From contig NC_044930.1 of NCBI RefSeq assembly GCF_003576645.1, forward strand, positions 6,064,711 to 6,128,710: 64,000 bases of DNA, in the 5' to 3' direction. How positions within the stretch are numbered: the stretch's first letter is position 1; every line of letters starts with the position of its first letter. Both the position numbers and the translations under genes were made by a program. This document shows positions 29,656 to 44,220 of this stretch, piece by piece. Source of the stretch: Ipomoea triloba. Lineage: Eukaryota; Streptophyta; Magnoliopsida; Solanales; Convolvulaceae. The notes beneath the pieces were generated by a model. That model saw only the letters and a program-made list of their open reading frames with translations, was not told where the DNA came from and searched no databases.

Positions 29656-31257
29656 GTAGCCCAAATCTTGTTTATAAACTGTCGTGTATTGGTGTTTCTG
29701 GTATGAGTTCAACCAGAGGAATTCTTTGATAGCACACTGTGTGTCTGTGTTGGGTCTGTCTGTAATTGGATTCATTGTTGTAATTGATAGTTTTCAGATG
29801 CACTTTGATTTGCTTTATAAATAGATAGCCAATCTGCAGTAAATATATTCATTTGTTTTATATTGTATGTGATATATAGACATATATAGTAAATCACTCT
29901 TCAATTCAAAAAGAGATATGTGCAAAGGAGAGCATGAAGCTCCCCTATCATAGAAGAGTTCATGCTCTGTTGAAAGTAAAATTAGTAATGTGAGATACTT
30001 ACATTTTAAATTTTGTTTTAATTTTTTCCTTTTAAATTTTTGTAATTATACTAATAAGCTAATATATCTTATCTTAATATATAATAATTGAAAACGTTAT
30101 AAGTTCGATAACTCTGTTTTATTTTACATCATTAAAAATAAATTAAACCAATAAGGGAATTAAGAAATAACATAAAATTTGAGAAAAAAAAATGTCGGAA
30201 TATCACATATGAATTTTATGTTTTTTTTTTAAAGTAGTTGATTAGATTCTAAAATGACAAATAGTATGGTCCGAGTCCTTGATTACTACTCATGCAAATG
30301 TTTTTCAAATTCATAAATATTATGCAATATGCTAATGTCATTTTTTTTGTTTTTTTGCATAAGTATTACTCCGTAATATATATTAGTAAATTAGAATTGA
30401 ATTTCCAATATTTGTTATTCATCCAAATTAGAATCTAAGAAGATAATTAATTACTTTGAAAGGTGTGGGCGAGTGGGTGGAGCATAATGCTTGTATCATC
30501 AGGTGATTCAGGTCACAAGTCCGATTATTGCTAAAGTCCTCTCAATCAAGCATGTTTCACAAATGCACAAGGTCTTCCTAGTGCGATTTATCTCTATTGA
30601 GATATTATGTAGGAGTGGAGTTTACTCAGTGCATATCGCACTCTAGGAGTGAGGTTTACTCAATGCACACCACACACTAAACTAGTGATTGTGAGTTTCA
30701 ATCATCATCCAAAAGAAAAAAGAGATCAATTATATAAGAATTCAAACAATTTTGTTTGAAAGAAATTGAAATTTTGTAATAATATTAAAAGTTAATTTTA
30801 GAATTTAAGAAATATAATGATAAAATTTTGACAAACCTATTAATAAAGGAACCGAAAAAACTACTTGCGACCATACTAACACTAATGCACCAACTGGAAG
30901 AGGCTCGAACCCATTCCGTTCTATATGTGAGTCCAATCAGGTGTCATTGAGATTATAATTGTAACTCCGTATTACATTATAATTCATGGATTAACTTCTA
31001 TTAATTCTTATTTGGACCCCAACCCTTCCAAGTACGGTCTATATCATATTTAAAAATAGCCCCTTTAATAAATACAAATTTCGAAGTAACCCTCTTTTAG
31101 GAAAAAAAAAAAAAAACTCACTTTAATCGGGCAACTGGACAAGCATCTGGCTGACTGGCTCTCTCAATCCAAATCCCAAAAGCTCGCCTTCTCTCTTCAT
31201 TCCCTGTCCGTGCATGAATTTGTTGAACCCGGGAGTTATAGGTTTCAACCGCCGAAC
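29656..31257. other. Intergenic DNA between rhomboid and RNase R genes
   Basis: No gene is recognised. About 30468-30720 contains a GC-richer tract with a 'gcgagtgggtggagcata' start and repeated 'gtttactcagtgca'-type words, possibly a degraded SINE. No confident TATA box for the next gene is assigned. Confidence 0.4.
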
Positions 31258-34200
31258 ATGGCAGCTCGCGCCATGAATAGCTGCGTAATTATCCGCTCCG
31301 CAGCGTCGCCTCCGCCGACCTTCTGGAGCTGTTGTCCCCAGCGCCAATTCAGAACGCGGCGGTTTCATAGATACTTAAGATTGCATTCTCGGTGCTCTCT
31401 CCCCCGTTATCCTCTCAGCCATGACGGTGCTCGGAGCTACTCTGTGCAAAGCCTGGTTGAGACCGTCATAGAAGAGCTCTATTCCATGCGCAAACGAGGG
31501 AGAATTCGTGCTTCTACCGAGTACCTCTCACTCATTTCGCTGTTTTCTTATCTTTATTAGTTCATTGTCAACTAATTCCTTTCTATTTTGCGAATTGGAA
31601 TTGCTAACATCACACGAATTGTGGAGTTGAAGTTTATTGCATTGCATTGAATTTAATTAAGCAAACTAATACGGCAGTCACTTAAAAGCTGTAAATAACC
31701 TGCTGAAATATTGTGCAAACATATACATCAATCAGTGCCAAATGGGAGGTCATGTGTTCGAGCTAAGTGGGGGCGGTATTGACTCTTTGTCTTTGTGCTT
31801 CAAGGTTGAGAAAGTAGTTATGAAAAGGTATTTCAATAGGTTAGAGAAAGTATTTATGAACAGATACTATATTTTGTAACAGAGTCAATAGTACTCAAAC
31901 AAAATATACATAAATCAGCTACATGAATAACAAAGGTGTCTTGTGAAGGACACAATTTACTACTGATGAGGAGGTGTAAGATTTACCTTTTGGGCTCTAA
32001 TTATCCTTAGATACCAAGTCAAGACTGGAAGTTTGCCAAGAAGTTTACATGCTTACATTTCAAGAAAGAAGCTGTTGGTGATTATTGATATATTATGTTT
32101 TTGCTGAGGAAAACCATTAATATATCAAAATGAAAGTGTCAAAGTTATACTGCTAGGGGAGTAAACTACAATTATATCTATTTCATCAAGAAGTATCTCA
32201 TTTTCCAATCAAACAAGTTATGAAAATGTGAAACTAATCAGGTGATCCAGGTTCGTCATTCATACATTCTTTAGTTATTTTGGCTGATGTTATGTTCCGC
32301 ATGACAGGATTAATTAAATATTACATACACAGTCAACTTAGATTTACATTCTTTGTGGTCAAAATTGATTACTAGCCTACTGCAGATTGGGATTAACCAG
32401 CACTAGTGAGCTTCTTGAGGATAAAGTAGGAAAACAAGCAATGCAAAAGGGGTTGCTGCTAGAGTTCAAGAAGGACTCTGAAAGGCTATTGCTAGCAGTT
32501 GCTCTTAGACCTGATGGGAAAAAGAATTGGATTGTCTCAGATCAGGTTTACAACAATTATAAGAGGTTGATAGTAGTCTCACTAAAGTATTTTGTCTGAT
32601 TATTCTTTGGCTCTTAATGGTGCAGAATGGTGTAACAACCTCAATAAAACCACAGCAAGTTACTTTTATTGTTCCTGGAATTGAGAACTTTGACCCCATG
32701 GAGATATCAAACTTTGTCCAGAAAGCTCATAATAACTTGGTTTGTTCCTTATGCAGTCTGGGAAGTTTAAATTGCACTTTCTCGTGCCTTCTATTTTATT
32801 ACAAAGCTTAACTTTTTTTTTTTTTTAATTAATAAAAGGATCCAGCACTACTTGAATTTGCTTGGAATGAGCTTCTTGAAAATAAAAAATCTGTTACAGT
32901 GGAAGAACTGGCTGAGGTATGCATTTGAAGTGTTTATTATTGAATCCTTTTGTTTGATTAATGACTGTATCCTATCTTGACAGATGATTTTTGGTAGTGC
33001 GGAGCCTCTTGAGAGTTATTGTGCCTATCTATTATTATCTAGAGATGACATATACTTCACAGTTTTGGGGTCTAAAGGTCCACAGTCTATTTATGGACCT
33101 CGACCAGTTAGACAGGTACTCTGTATTTTTCTTTGTTGTGACTTCTGATAATATCTGTCCTTTTCTTATTTTCTCACAATTTTGAATTAGTATGTTGACT
33201 CAAATTTACTCCCTTTCTATATGAATTACTTAAATGCAAATGGGTGTTTACATTTGGAATATGCTGTATTCATTTCTATGGTTTTTTGAATGGATAACAT
33301 TTTACTTCTATGTTTCACTTTTTCATTTCTCACGGGCAATTACTATGATTCATGAATCATGAAGCTGGGATGTCGAATTTAATTTGTATACTTTCTGCTC
33401 TTCTAGTTGGCTATTGGCTTAAGCGTGATTAGTACCCAGCTTTGTAATTCATAATTTCTCATTTTGCTTGGTTTCAATTACATGCTTAAAGTTACTCAAT
33501 TTTAAAATGTATATTTAAAAAAGGTAGATCAACTTTTACAAAAGAAGCTGGCTAAAGAGGCTGAGGAGAAGGAAATTGAGGAGTTTGTTCAGTTGCTAAA
33601 ATCTATTAAAGAAATGCCTCCGCATGCCAAACCTCCAAACTCTATGTGGAAGACTGAAGAGAAAAACTGGCAGAAAATCAAGTCTCTTGAAGCTTTTGCT
33701 ATTGATGCTTGCAAAAATGATGATCAAAAGAGAATGACAGGGACGGTGAGATGTTTTATCTCCTGATCTGTTTATTTTGTCAATAACTATATTTGTTTAC
33801 AAGGCATTTTGTCGAAGACAAGTTGAAATATTTTTGGATGCCAATTTTATCTTGCTTTTTTCGATCCATTTTTCTATTTACTTCTCCACATGCATTTCAC
33901 AAGCTCATACTTGGTTTCTTTATTTTTTTTGTCTTCACCCCATTGTCAGATCCTGAAGGCTATGGGCATGGCAAAAACAGCATCAGCCGCAGTTACCCTT
34001 CTTATAGATATTGGATATTTCCCTGTACATGTCAATCTTGATTTACTAAAGCTAAGCATTCGTACTGATCATCCGGATGAGATCGTATTGGCTGCGGAAA
34101 GTCTTTTGTTAGAGTCAACTGACCTGGATGAGGTATCTTATGCTTTATATCCTTAAGTTTGATCAAGTTTCAAAAGTTATGTGTTCAGCTTGGACCATTT

Positions 34201-37200
34201 ATGAGTCTCTCTCTATATATGATAATATGAATTGAGGATATAGTGTATACCATCTGCTTTGAAATATCCACTATAGATGAATCCCCTTTTGTAGATGGTT
34301 AACATTTACTATCCTCGTGAACCTTGATGTGATGTTGTGAATGTTTTGGTTGCTCTTTGAAAAGGCATAGAATCATTATGTTATTTGCTTACAAAATCAT
34401 TTATTTTTAGGTTGATAGAGTAGATCTCACTCACCTGAAGGTTTATGCAATTGATGTTGATGAAGCTGATGAGGTATGTTGTTCTGTTCTTCTTATGTAC
34501 TCTTTCTTTACCAATTATAAGCAGTCATTCCAAAAGCACATGCAGCTTGATGATGCATTGAGCGCAACAAGGCTGGAGGATGGCCGGATAAGAATATGGA
34601 TACATGTTGCAGATCCAGCTAGCTTAGTTCAGCCAGGGAGCATAATAGACAAGTATATCAGAACTGCATGCTAATTCAGTTACAGTGTAGTTGTTTTTGA
34701 GATACTATTCATAGTTATTTTACTCTTTAGAGAAGCAAGGAGAAGAGGAACTTCTGTATTCTTGCCCACTGCTACTTATCCAATGTTTCCTGAAAGGTTG
34801 GCCATGCAAGGCATGAGTCTTAAGCAAGGCCAACAATGCAACGCTGTTACTGTATCTGTTATTCTGCGTTCTGACGGCAGGTGAGCTGTTGGAGACCCTC
34901 TTTTTTTTTTCTCTCTCTCTCTTTTTTTCTTTTTTTTTTTCTTTTTTTCTTTTTTTTAAGTGTTTAGGCCTATTGTTTGGAACCTAGAAATGTGGGTAAC
35001 TAGGTTTCCTAGGAAATTTGGCAAACTTAGATGATCAAAATTTTGAGAGATAGCAGAAGTGCAGAACTATGTTTTAGAACCTACCATTGTGGGTAATGGG
35101 GTTCCCTAGGAAAATTTGGCACATTTATATATGTTCAGAATTTTGAATGCTATCAGTCTATTGTGGATAAACTATTCCTAAAAAAATTCATTGCAGCTGC
35201 ATTTTGAGGTTCCATAATTTATTAGTAGAACTTTTGTGCTTCAGTCTTGAGCACTGAAAATGGTTCTCTTAAATGACCAATAAGTCAAATGTTGTAGGGT
35301 TGGGATAAATGCTTTCTGCACATAATCTTATTGTTTCCTTGTTGATTTACTAGCATTGAAGAATACTCTGTGGAAAACTCAATCATTAAACCAACATATA
35401 TGCTGACATATGAGAGTGCATCTGAACTTCTTCATATGAACCTGGATGAGGAGATTGAGCTAAAGATTCTCTCTGAAGCTGCTACACTTCGGTTTCGGTG
35501 GCGTCAACAGCAGGTTGGAACTGACCTTTTTTAAAGGTTAATGTTTCTATGTAAAATTTGCATCTTGAACCATAGAGAGTAGAAATTCAATTTGATTAGT
35601 GATTAATTATCTAACTTCACATTGAAGAGATATCTTGCTGAGCCACTGTCTTCTAGATTATTGTAGAAAACATCCTTGTTAAATGCACTTAAATTATATA
35701 CTTGCATTATATTATGGAGTATTAGTTTATTTCATTAGCATCCTATTTTATTTCCTAGTTAAATGAATCAGGCAAATGAGGCAATTACAATAATATTCTT
35801 AGTTAAATTCCTGACATATCCCCTCTGTTGTACTTGGGTTGATGACAGTATTATGGTTTCTAATAGGATTAGTATGTTGATGACAGTATTAAGGCTGTGG
35901 TACTTGTTCCAAGTAATATCAACCCCTTTTATCAGTTTATTATGAGTTCCTGTGTCAAAAGGTGGTGGTCAAGGGTCTCAATGTAGTTTACTTAGAATAA
36001 GTCTTTCCTTGGTGATCATGCAATTTTTACTGGATATATTTGGTATCTTACATAAGTGTTGAATCCTTTTTTTTTCTCCTTTGGTGGTGGGACTGTTAAG
36101 GCTGGCTGTTGTTGCACTTCATGTCTTCATGAACTGAATATAAGAGGAATCCTTTTGCAGGGTGCAATAGACGCAAGTAACTTAGAAACACGAATTAAGG
36201 TGACCAATCCCAATGATCCAGAGCCATCAATCAAGCTTTATGTTGAAAATCAGTCTGATCCTGCTATGCGACTTGTTTCTGAGATGATGATACTTTGTGG
36301 AGAAGTTATAGCCACATATGGTTCTTACAATAAGATACCTTTGCCCTATAGAGGACAGCCTCAATCAAATATTGATACATCTGCATTTGCACATCTTCCG
36401 GAAGGGCCTGTTAGAAATTCAGCTATTGTTCGAATCATGCATGCAGCTGAAATGGATTTCAGGAAGCCAGTACGTCATGGGATCTTGGGAATTCCTGGAT
36501 ATGTTCAATTTACATCTCCTATTCGTAGATATATGGACCTCCTGGCTCATTATCAGGTGATTTTATGCTGCATTATGACAATGAATCTTGCTGCATTTTG
36601 TCACAGATTTAATTATTACTTGCTATTACTTCTGACTTTTTAAAAATAAATTTTATTTTTGAAGTGAGTAATACAACTCAAATTGTGCGCATTTTGTGCT
36701 TGATATATCTTGGAGACACTATACTTGGATTTTACAGTCTTTATGTTATTCTTGTGATACCTTTCATGTTAAAAGTAGTCTGTTTTCAGTAACAAACGTG
36801 TGATGCTTTTGTTTCTTAGACTTAAATAGTTAATCTCATTGACCATCAGATTTGATCTGCAAGGGTCTGAATCTACAGGTTAAATACTGTTGTAACATGT
36901 GTAGCTTTTTGAGTTGTTTTCTTCAATTTATAGGTGAAAGCATTTATTAGGGGTGATTCTCCTCCCTTCTCAGCTGGTGAACTAGAAGGGATGGCATCTA
37001 TGATTAACATGTACATCAGAGTTGTAAGGAGGCTCTGCAACAGCAGTCTTCGTTATTGGGTATTGGAGTACCTGAGAAGGCAATCAAAAAATACAAAATT
37101 CCGTGCTGTAGTCCTCAAATTCATCAAAGACAGGAATGCATTAATACTCTTGTTGGAGGTAATACATTCCAGTTGTTCAAAATAATAAACTATTTATTGC

Positions 37201-37666
37201 GAGTACTAATGCCCCATCTTAGTGGCAAAAATGTCAGAAATTTGGCTTCTGGCAAATTGTGCACTTGGTCCCCAGCATGATAGCATCATAGGCAGCACTG
37301 AATTTCCTATCCCCCAGAAATTTTCTTTTATGATATGAAATATGTACGGTACACATTAAGAGTGATGAAAGTAATGAAGTTTTTTCATAAACCTTGTAAC
37401 TTCACCTCAATTGTCAATTTGTCATCAAATGTTATCTCCTAATTAGGAAGCGATATTCCACCTTAGGAACAAATGTATATAGTGCTTGCTTATGGTTATC
37501 CTGATAAACATGCAAACTAATGTTCATATGCTGTTTGCAGATTGGAACACAAGCTTCTGTTTGGGTGTCTACCGGAGTACAAATTGGGGACGAAGTGGAA
37601 GTTCGAGTTGAAGAAGCTCATCCACGTGATGACATTCTCTGTCTTAAAGAGGTTCCACGTGCATAA
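31258..37666 (+). CDS. RNR1: Organellar RNase R / RNase II-type 3'-5' exoribonuclease (RNR1)
   Basis: Fourteen exons encode 792 aa: 31258-31520, 32386-32545, 32626-32739, 32839-32916, 32984-33115, 33524-33745, 33950-34132, 34411-34473, 34546-34652, 34731-34880, 35354-35513, 36161-36556, 36934-37158 and 37541-37666. In Arabidopsis RNR1 (At5g02250) trims rRNA and mRNA 3' ends in chloroplasts and mitochondria. The first ~75 residues are Arg/Ser-rich and acid-poor, as in an organelle-targeting peptide. The RNB catalytic motif AIDVDEADELDDA spans residues 397-409, with the metal-binding acidic cluster at Asp399, Asp401, Asp407 and Asp408. The typical HAAEMDFRKP and FTSPIRRYMDLLAHYQ segments follow, and a short S1-like tail ends the protein. 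Length is close to that of the Arabidopsis protein (about 800 aa). Start: the ATG at 31258 is the first in frame. Confidence 0.92.
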
Positions 37667-39257
37667 CAGTGTTCCCAATATTGATTATGGTAGAGATACA
37701 ATGTGCAAAATATTAATCGACCCAAGCACAGAATGGCTGCAAGAGCTGGTAATACATACATAGCCTTAAATCGCCAGCATCATTTTGATGAGATCATTGA
37801 CCTCAAACAACTATCAAAGCTCATGCAATGAGGCAATGCAGATGCAACCAATGTGGTGGCGGTTCTCCGCCATCATTTTTGACTGATCATTAATGCTCCA
37901 TCCCCGAAGGTTATATGCACTGTAATCACTAATCAGTCCTCCCATGGTATTGGAGTTCATAATCTAGCTAGCTATGGCCTTGGTGCATATTGGTGGTTGG
38001 CAAAATTCAAGGAAATTCTGTCCATTTTGTATAATGTAAATCCAACTTCTTTACTGTATTGAGTGAAAATTTTTGTTCCAATATGCAAGTTGAAAAAGGA
38101 GCTCGAAAAGGATGATATGTAAAATGGGACACGCAAAAAAGCTACAATGTATGTGTTCTTGAGGGAAATGTCTGGAACCAATAAATAGTAAATAGGATAG
38201 GTAAAATTGAATAGTGGAAGTACATATGTTATCAAATTTACTCCCTAGTCCCTACTCTCAAATATACAATGTAAACAACTTTCTTTGTGTCTCACAAGAT
38301 AAGAGATGTGCTATCCAAAGAAGTTCAGTTGATGAAATAAAATCTGCTACATCTAAGAATTTAATTGATGAAGCAGAATTTGAGATTGTGTGTTATAGAA
38401 ATCAATGTAATACCCCAGGAATAAAAGAAGGTTGTGACTTGCGTGCGGTGACAATCAAAGAAAAAAGACAATTGATAGCATGATGGGATTTTGGATGGCT
38501 TCATACTCCACCTACATTTGCTCAGTTGCTCTGCACCAATAGCCAATGGGGACCAATAGATTAAGCAGATGAACTTTTTATTATATAAAAAAAAAATGTA
38601 ATATTGTGTATACTTTCCTTTCTACTTTTTCTTTACGTAATTCATTTAGATTTAAAAAATCCACAACAGATTTTATTTTTATTTTTTTAATCAAAACATA
38701 TGCAAGAGTCTTACTCATTGAGAGTATATTTTATTATTATTCAAAAGAAGAAAGCTTATAGAAAAACTTTCCACTCTTTAAGAACAATGGAAAATGAAAG
38801 TGAAAAATCAAATTTATATTTAAGCAGCATTTGTTTATTTGATGTTATAATATATGGGATTCCAATTTGGTGATAAACTATGCTTCTCAAACATAAGTTG
38901 AATGACTTGAATCTCATTTTGACCAATCACCATTTAAATGCACGAAAAGAATTTTTTAGATGGATAACACCTCTGTTATCATTCCAAATGGGTGGTCACA
39001 AGATTGAACTCAATGGGGGAGGCACTAATCCTTTGAGCTGAAAAAAGATTAAAAAAGTAGAACAGATACTAACTCAGAAGCATTTGCTAACCTGCTACTA
39101 AAGTTGAGGTTAAGTGGTAACATTTGACACAAAAAGAAGATAAAATGAAGTCAGAACTATACATCTATGTCAAAAAAAAAATATCTATACTTTCTGTAAT
39201 CTTTGGTAAAATCAGGAAGTGAATCACTTCCAAGCAAAGAAAAGCTGTGCCTTTTGA
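37667..39257. other. Convergent intergenic region
   Basis: This holds the RNase R 3' UTR, a truncated Stowaway right end at about 38173-38225 (similar to 23500-23548) and AT-rich DNA up to the kinase stop codon. The frame at 38214-38483 has no recognisable domain. Confidence 0.5.
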
Positions 39258-41616
39258 TCATGTATAAAGCGGAGAAGATGAAGGTCTGGGATACTCCGTT
39301 ATGGGAGCAGGCGCTTGGGTGCTGCCCCGGCAGGACTTCGACTGGCCTTTTAGATGGCCGTGCTGAGTTAACTCTGCCTTGTTTTCTTCGGCTGTGGCCG
39401 GGTCCTTGGCGTCCTGGAGTTGCTCTAAAGCTTTAACCACCTCGTCCATGTCCGGCCTCAACTTGGGTTCCCCCGATAAGCATTGAAGTGCCAGGTTAGC
39501 CACCTTCATAGCTTTACCGAGTGAATACTGACCTTCAATGCGGGCGTCTAGAACACGGAAGATTCTGCGTTTGCTGCTCAGATAGGGTCTCGCCCATTCC
39601 ACAAGACTGTGTTCCCCAGTAGGCCGATTCTTGTCTATGGCTTTTTTACCAGATAAAATCTCCAAAAGAACAACCCCGAAGCTGTATACATCGCTCTTGG
39701 CTGTGAGATGACCTATTTAATCACGGAAAAGGGAATAGGAGATGGTTATGAACTTCATTTGCTTTGATAATTACAGTTATCATCAAACAAACCAAAGAAA
39801 TGCATCAAATAAGACTGTATTGCACAAAGATAAACCTGTAGATAAATACTCGGGAGCAGCATATCCATAGGTTCCCATAACCCTAGTAGAGACATGGCTC
39901 TTGTCATCGGTTGGCCCCTCTCGGGCAAATCCAAAATCAGAAAGTTTTGCGGTATAGGTCTGTGATTGTGAGGCATAGATTTCAGGGGAAAAGCTTTGTT
40001 AGGAACGTATCTAAAAGTTCAAATGATTATAACCTGCTCATATAATGATAGAAAACAAGATACCAAGACCTAGAAAAGTCGCGTACCGAGTCAAGCAGGA
40101 TATTAGAAGTCTTGAAGTCCCGATATATGACTTGTGGTTCCGCATTGTGAAGAAAGGCAAGCCCCCTTGCAGCCCCCAAAGCAACCTTCATTCGCAAGCC
40201 CCAAGAAAGAGGTTGATAGAAGGAACCTCCTGATAAAACAAAAAAAGGTACACGAGGTATCTTAAGAATCCATCTTAGATGTGTCCAAAGTAGAGCGAGA
40301 AAGTACTCCATGATTGAAATAACTTAACCAAGTGCATATTTAAATGGATTATGCAGAACTCACTTCTAAATAGATGGTTCTCCGTGCTACCCTTAGACAT
40401 GAACTCATAAACCAAAAGCCTGTGTTCATCCTCTAAGCAAAAACCAATCAATTTCACTAGATTGGGATGTTGTAGCAGCCCTAGATAGTTGATCTCCGTC
40501 TGCAAGTTCAAAAGGCTCAAAAAGATCACTTCCCACGCTTTGGAAAATGTCATTGTATCATATTGGAAAGTGTCTCTGGAAACTGTTGAGCATATATAAC
40601 ATATAAACATAAATGTGCAGTCCAACTATCAGCTTAGACTTTTAGTTCAGTTGAAGCACATCAGCACATGTTTCGATTTGGTATCAGGGCAACCCTATGC
40701 CAAATGTCATGGGTTCGACTATGGTCCACGTGTTGCAAGTAACCAGCTCGCAAAAAAACCATTTTCAAGTTCAATAAGGCGAAATATACTCACCAACCAT
40801 TCCTTGTGCCCCTGCCAGCCTTCTTGGTTTAACTTTTTAACGGCGATCACAATCCCAGACCCAGGCTTCGCAGCCGCGAGTGTGTGCTCATCAACCCATC
40901 CTTTGAAAACCAAACCAAAGCCTCCTTCCCCTACTACACTATCGGGGCGAAAGTTTCTGGTGGCCGCTTTAAGTTCACTGAGCGAGAAATTCTTCAGGTT
41001 GGGGGATTGCAAGATTTCGCCCACACTCCTGTTTGAAGGTGGAGCAGAAGCCGATGAGAGTCTCCTATTAGAAGTGCTACACTCGGTCCCAGTTCCACTA
41101 ACATTCCTAGAATTCACCCCTACACAAAACAGCCAAGATAAGTTGTCCTCACAAAATCACATCCACAAAAGTCTGCAATTTGGGTATTGAAACCAAATCA
41201 CAAAAAATTGACCCCTTAATGCACACATGTTCAAAGATAAATTTTTTCTGAATATCTCTCACTTCATTATAATCTGGCACTCTATATGAGATTGATAAGC
41301 AAACCCAACTGCACGAAATAATTAACATCTATTTGTTTTCTTCATGCTAAGCATTAAAGCAAAATAAATACAAAAGGCATAGAGACAATTCCCTTAATAA
41401 TTAAAATAAAATAAAGGCATTCAATAATGTTGACAGAGATTCACAGAAAACAGAACACCAAACTCAAATGATCCTAAAATAACAATCAACTACTAGATGA
41501 TCCAATAACATACAAATAATTAAAACAAAATTAAGGTTTAAGTGGGGAAGAAAAACACCTGAACCAACAAAAAGAGTGGCTACAGCCTTGATTTGGTTGC
41601 TCATGCATATCCCCAT
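39258..41616 (-). CDS. Receptor-like cytoplasmic kinase, subfamily VII (NAK/PBL type)
   Basis: Six exons on the minus strand (41616-41559, 41119-40794, 40499-40364, 40229-40087, 39959-39836, 39712-39258) encode 413 aa. The N-terminus MGICMSN has Gly2 and Cys4, the usual myristoylation plus palmitoylation signal, so the kinase should sit on the plasma membrane. Kinase landmarks: glycine loop GEGGFG at 83-88, ATP-binding Lys114 in IAVKK, catalytic Asp211 in YRDFK, DFG at 229-231, and an activation segment with [15 protein letters not shown]. The protein resembles Arabidopsis NAK (At5g02290). RLCK-VII kinases relay signals from immune and developmental receptors. It is convergent with the RNase R gene. 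The C-terminal ~70 residues are a variable tail. Confidence 0.9.
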
Positions 41617-42261
41617 CACAACAGTAACTTCAAAAATGACAAACACAAGATTTTTACTCCCAAAAAAAAAAACAATTAAATATTTCATCATATTTATATG
41701 CAACAAAAACTGGACTTGCTCACCTCAGGTGAATTCATGAAACTTTTGTGAAGCCAGATCTAGTGTCAATCCAAAAGATTTTCCTCTTTCTGCCAAACAC
41801 ACCCTCTCTATCCCTCCCTCTCCCTGTAAATATAATGCTCCGTATATTGTGTATCTACCATATATACATATATTACCATAAATTGTTTGATGGGATTCAA
41901 AAAAAGCAGTGGGAAAATGATAAAGATGCGAATTTTATAGCAAGATGAGTGCAATTTGAGAGAAAGCAAGAATGGATAAAAGGAACTTTATTTGCCGTTT
42001 GTGGGATTCAAGAATTCAGCTTGTCTTCTTGGAGAGAAGCCATTGCTTGAGCCCATTTAAGGAGCTTGGAATGTTGACTTGGTACGCTTTCTTTGACTCG
42101 TTGACTACTGTGAGACCGGCGACACCCAAATCACCCCATTATTGTATATCATGGACCATGTCCAACTTGTATAGGAGACCGATATTCAAAATGACATTCA
42201 GATTATATGATGTGGTTAATTTGTTATGTATTTTTAATTAATGGTAAAAATTTGTGGGATA
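41617..42261. other. 5' region of the kinase gene and intergenic DNA
   Basis: On the minus strand this is upstream of the kinase start. It includes pyrimidine/purine-rich stretches (about 41795-41830) that could be 5' UTR. No gene is recognised. Confidence 0.45.
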
Positions 42262-42622
42262 CCGTTTTATTGTACGGCGGGTTGGATCGGGTCAATATGA
42301 AAACATTACTTATATACACAAATGTCATACTTATATACTTAAATGTAATACTATTCAAAAGTAAAATTTTGTTACTTATAAGAGTAAATGTAATACTTTT
42401 AAGGGAAAATGCAATACTTTTACATTTCAATTTTTCCTCAAAAGTATTATATTTTCCCTTACTTGTAAGGGACACTTGTCAACATTACTTATTATGAAAA
42501 ATGTAATATTTTTTCTCTTATAAGTAACAAAAATTGTATTCCTGATTAGTGTTATATTTGAACATATAAGTATGACATTTGCATGTTGCCTCGATCCGCG
42601 AGACAGTCTCACACAATTGTGA
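42262..42622. mobile_element. MITE, TTGTGTGAGACTG family, copy 2
   Basis: The right end 'gcgagacagtctcacacaa' and interior words ('aaatgtcatacttatatac', 'gttacttataagag', 'cctgattagtgttatatttg') match copy 1 at 12792-13227. The left terminus has lost the recognisable repeat. Confidence 0.6.
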
Positions 42623-43332
42623 CCCTTTGTTAATAAATTATGTGTTTTGTTACAATTAACATATTATATATATAATTAACATAAAAAAAATTAATGTTAA
42701 AGATCTTGTGGTCTAATGACACCTTGTCTCCCGATTTATACTCACACATGGATGATGGAAGTGGGTTCAAGTCTCAGTGTAGGCAAAATATATTATGCGT
42801 CCAAATATATAATTTAAATATCATTTTAGATAAAAATCTACCCTGCAATGTGGATCCTACTCCATAGTTATATTGTGAATAACACATTCATTTTTTTGTT
42901 GGTATTAAATTTTTTTTTACAACAAATTAATGTATAAAAAGATATATCACTAAAAATCTCTAATTTGGATAACTTAAATGACATCCATATATATATATGT
43001 ACAATTGTACATAAAGTAATTATTTTAGTATAATGTTTATGTACATTAAGTTTTGTTTTCATGAACATATATATTGAACCTTATGCACTTACTATAAAGT
43101 ACATGAAAATACATATTATATACATTTAGCTTAGTTTTTACGTACATCAAGGTTTAGATTTAGGTTTATGAACATATAGAAAAAATATTATGAATATAGT
43201 ACATAATGAATGTTATTAAATATAATGCGCTTGTAGTATAATGTTTATATACATTAAGCATTGTTTATGTAAATATAATGCGATACCCTAATGTGATACA
43301 AATATAACGCGCTTGTAGTACAATGTTTATGT

Positions 43333-43395
<63 letters not shown>

Positions 43396-44220
43396 AAATA
43401 ACAATTAAATAAAATAGCATGTCACCGGTGACTTGGTCGAAAAATTTAACGGCATGACCAAATGTGATACAAATTGAATAGTCATGCACCTAATTTGAAA
43501 ATATTAATAGTCAAAGACCAAAATTGATACACATATTATAGTCGATAGAGATTAAAACTGATATTTTCTCTTGTTATAATAATAGTTAAGGTCTAGTCTG
43601 AAACGGTAGGTTTAAGTTTAAACCGTCAATTTGTTTTGTTTTTATTTTTTATTTTCTCGTTTGAAGCTCCAAATTTTTAAATTTTTACAAGTTAATACAT
43701 ATATAAGTTATTACATAATAAACGTATATAAAATTTAATATTAATTTTATGGCAACCTATAATTGATGTATATACATATACAGATTACATAGCGATATAC
43801 AAGTTTAATATACACATTAATGCATATTAATACTAATTAATATATATAGATAATATATGAAATTAATTACGAAATAATTTATAGTAACTATTACTATTAT
43901 ACTATACATTCATAGTTAAAAAAAAAATACATTCATATACAAAAGTAAATTAATATCTACGAGTATAGAGATAATGATCAATACAGTAATTAACACATAA
44001 TGATATATTGTCAGATCATGGGATTATAGTTCTGAGCAGGGTGTGTGGACTGATGTTCCGCCATTTATTGTTGATGCTTTGAGTGTGTATTAATTTTAAT
44101 AATATTTTGTAAGAGTTCCTTCAAAAAAAAGTAAAGTATAATATTTTGTTCCTTTAAAAAAAAAGAAGCAAAGTGTAGTATTCTTTTAAAATAATAATGA
44201 ACAAATTCTAAATTGCAATT
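42623..44220. other. AT-rich intergenic DNA with microsatellite
   Basis: No gene is seen. A pure (AT)n tract runs from about 43342 to 43391. At 43990-44128 a stretch ending 'gttccttcaaaaaaaa' could be the 3' end of a degraded retroposon, but nothing else supports that. Confidence 0.45.

Noticed and set aside
43990..44128. Possible 5'-truncated LINE end with A-run
   Set aside because: The A-run is short and interrupted, no target duplication was found and no coding remnant is visible.
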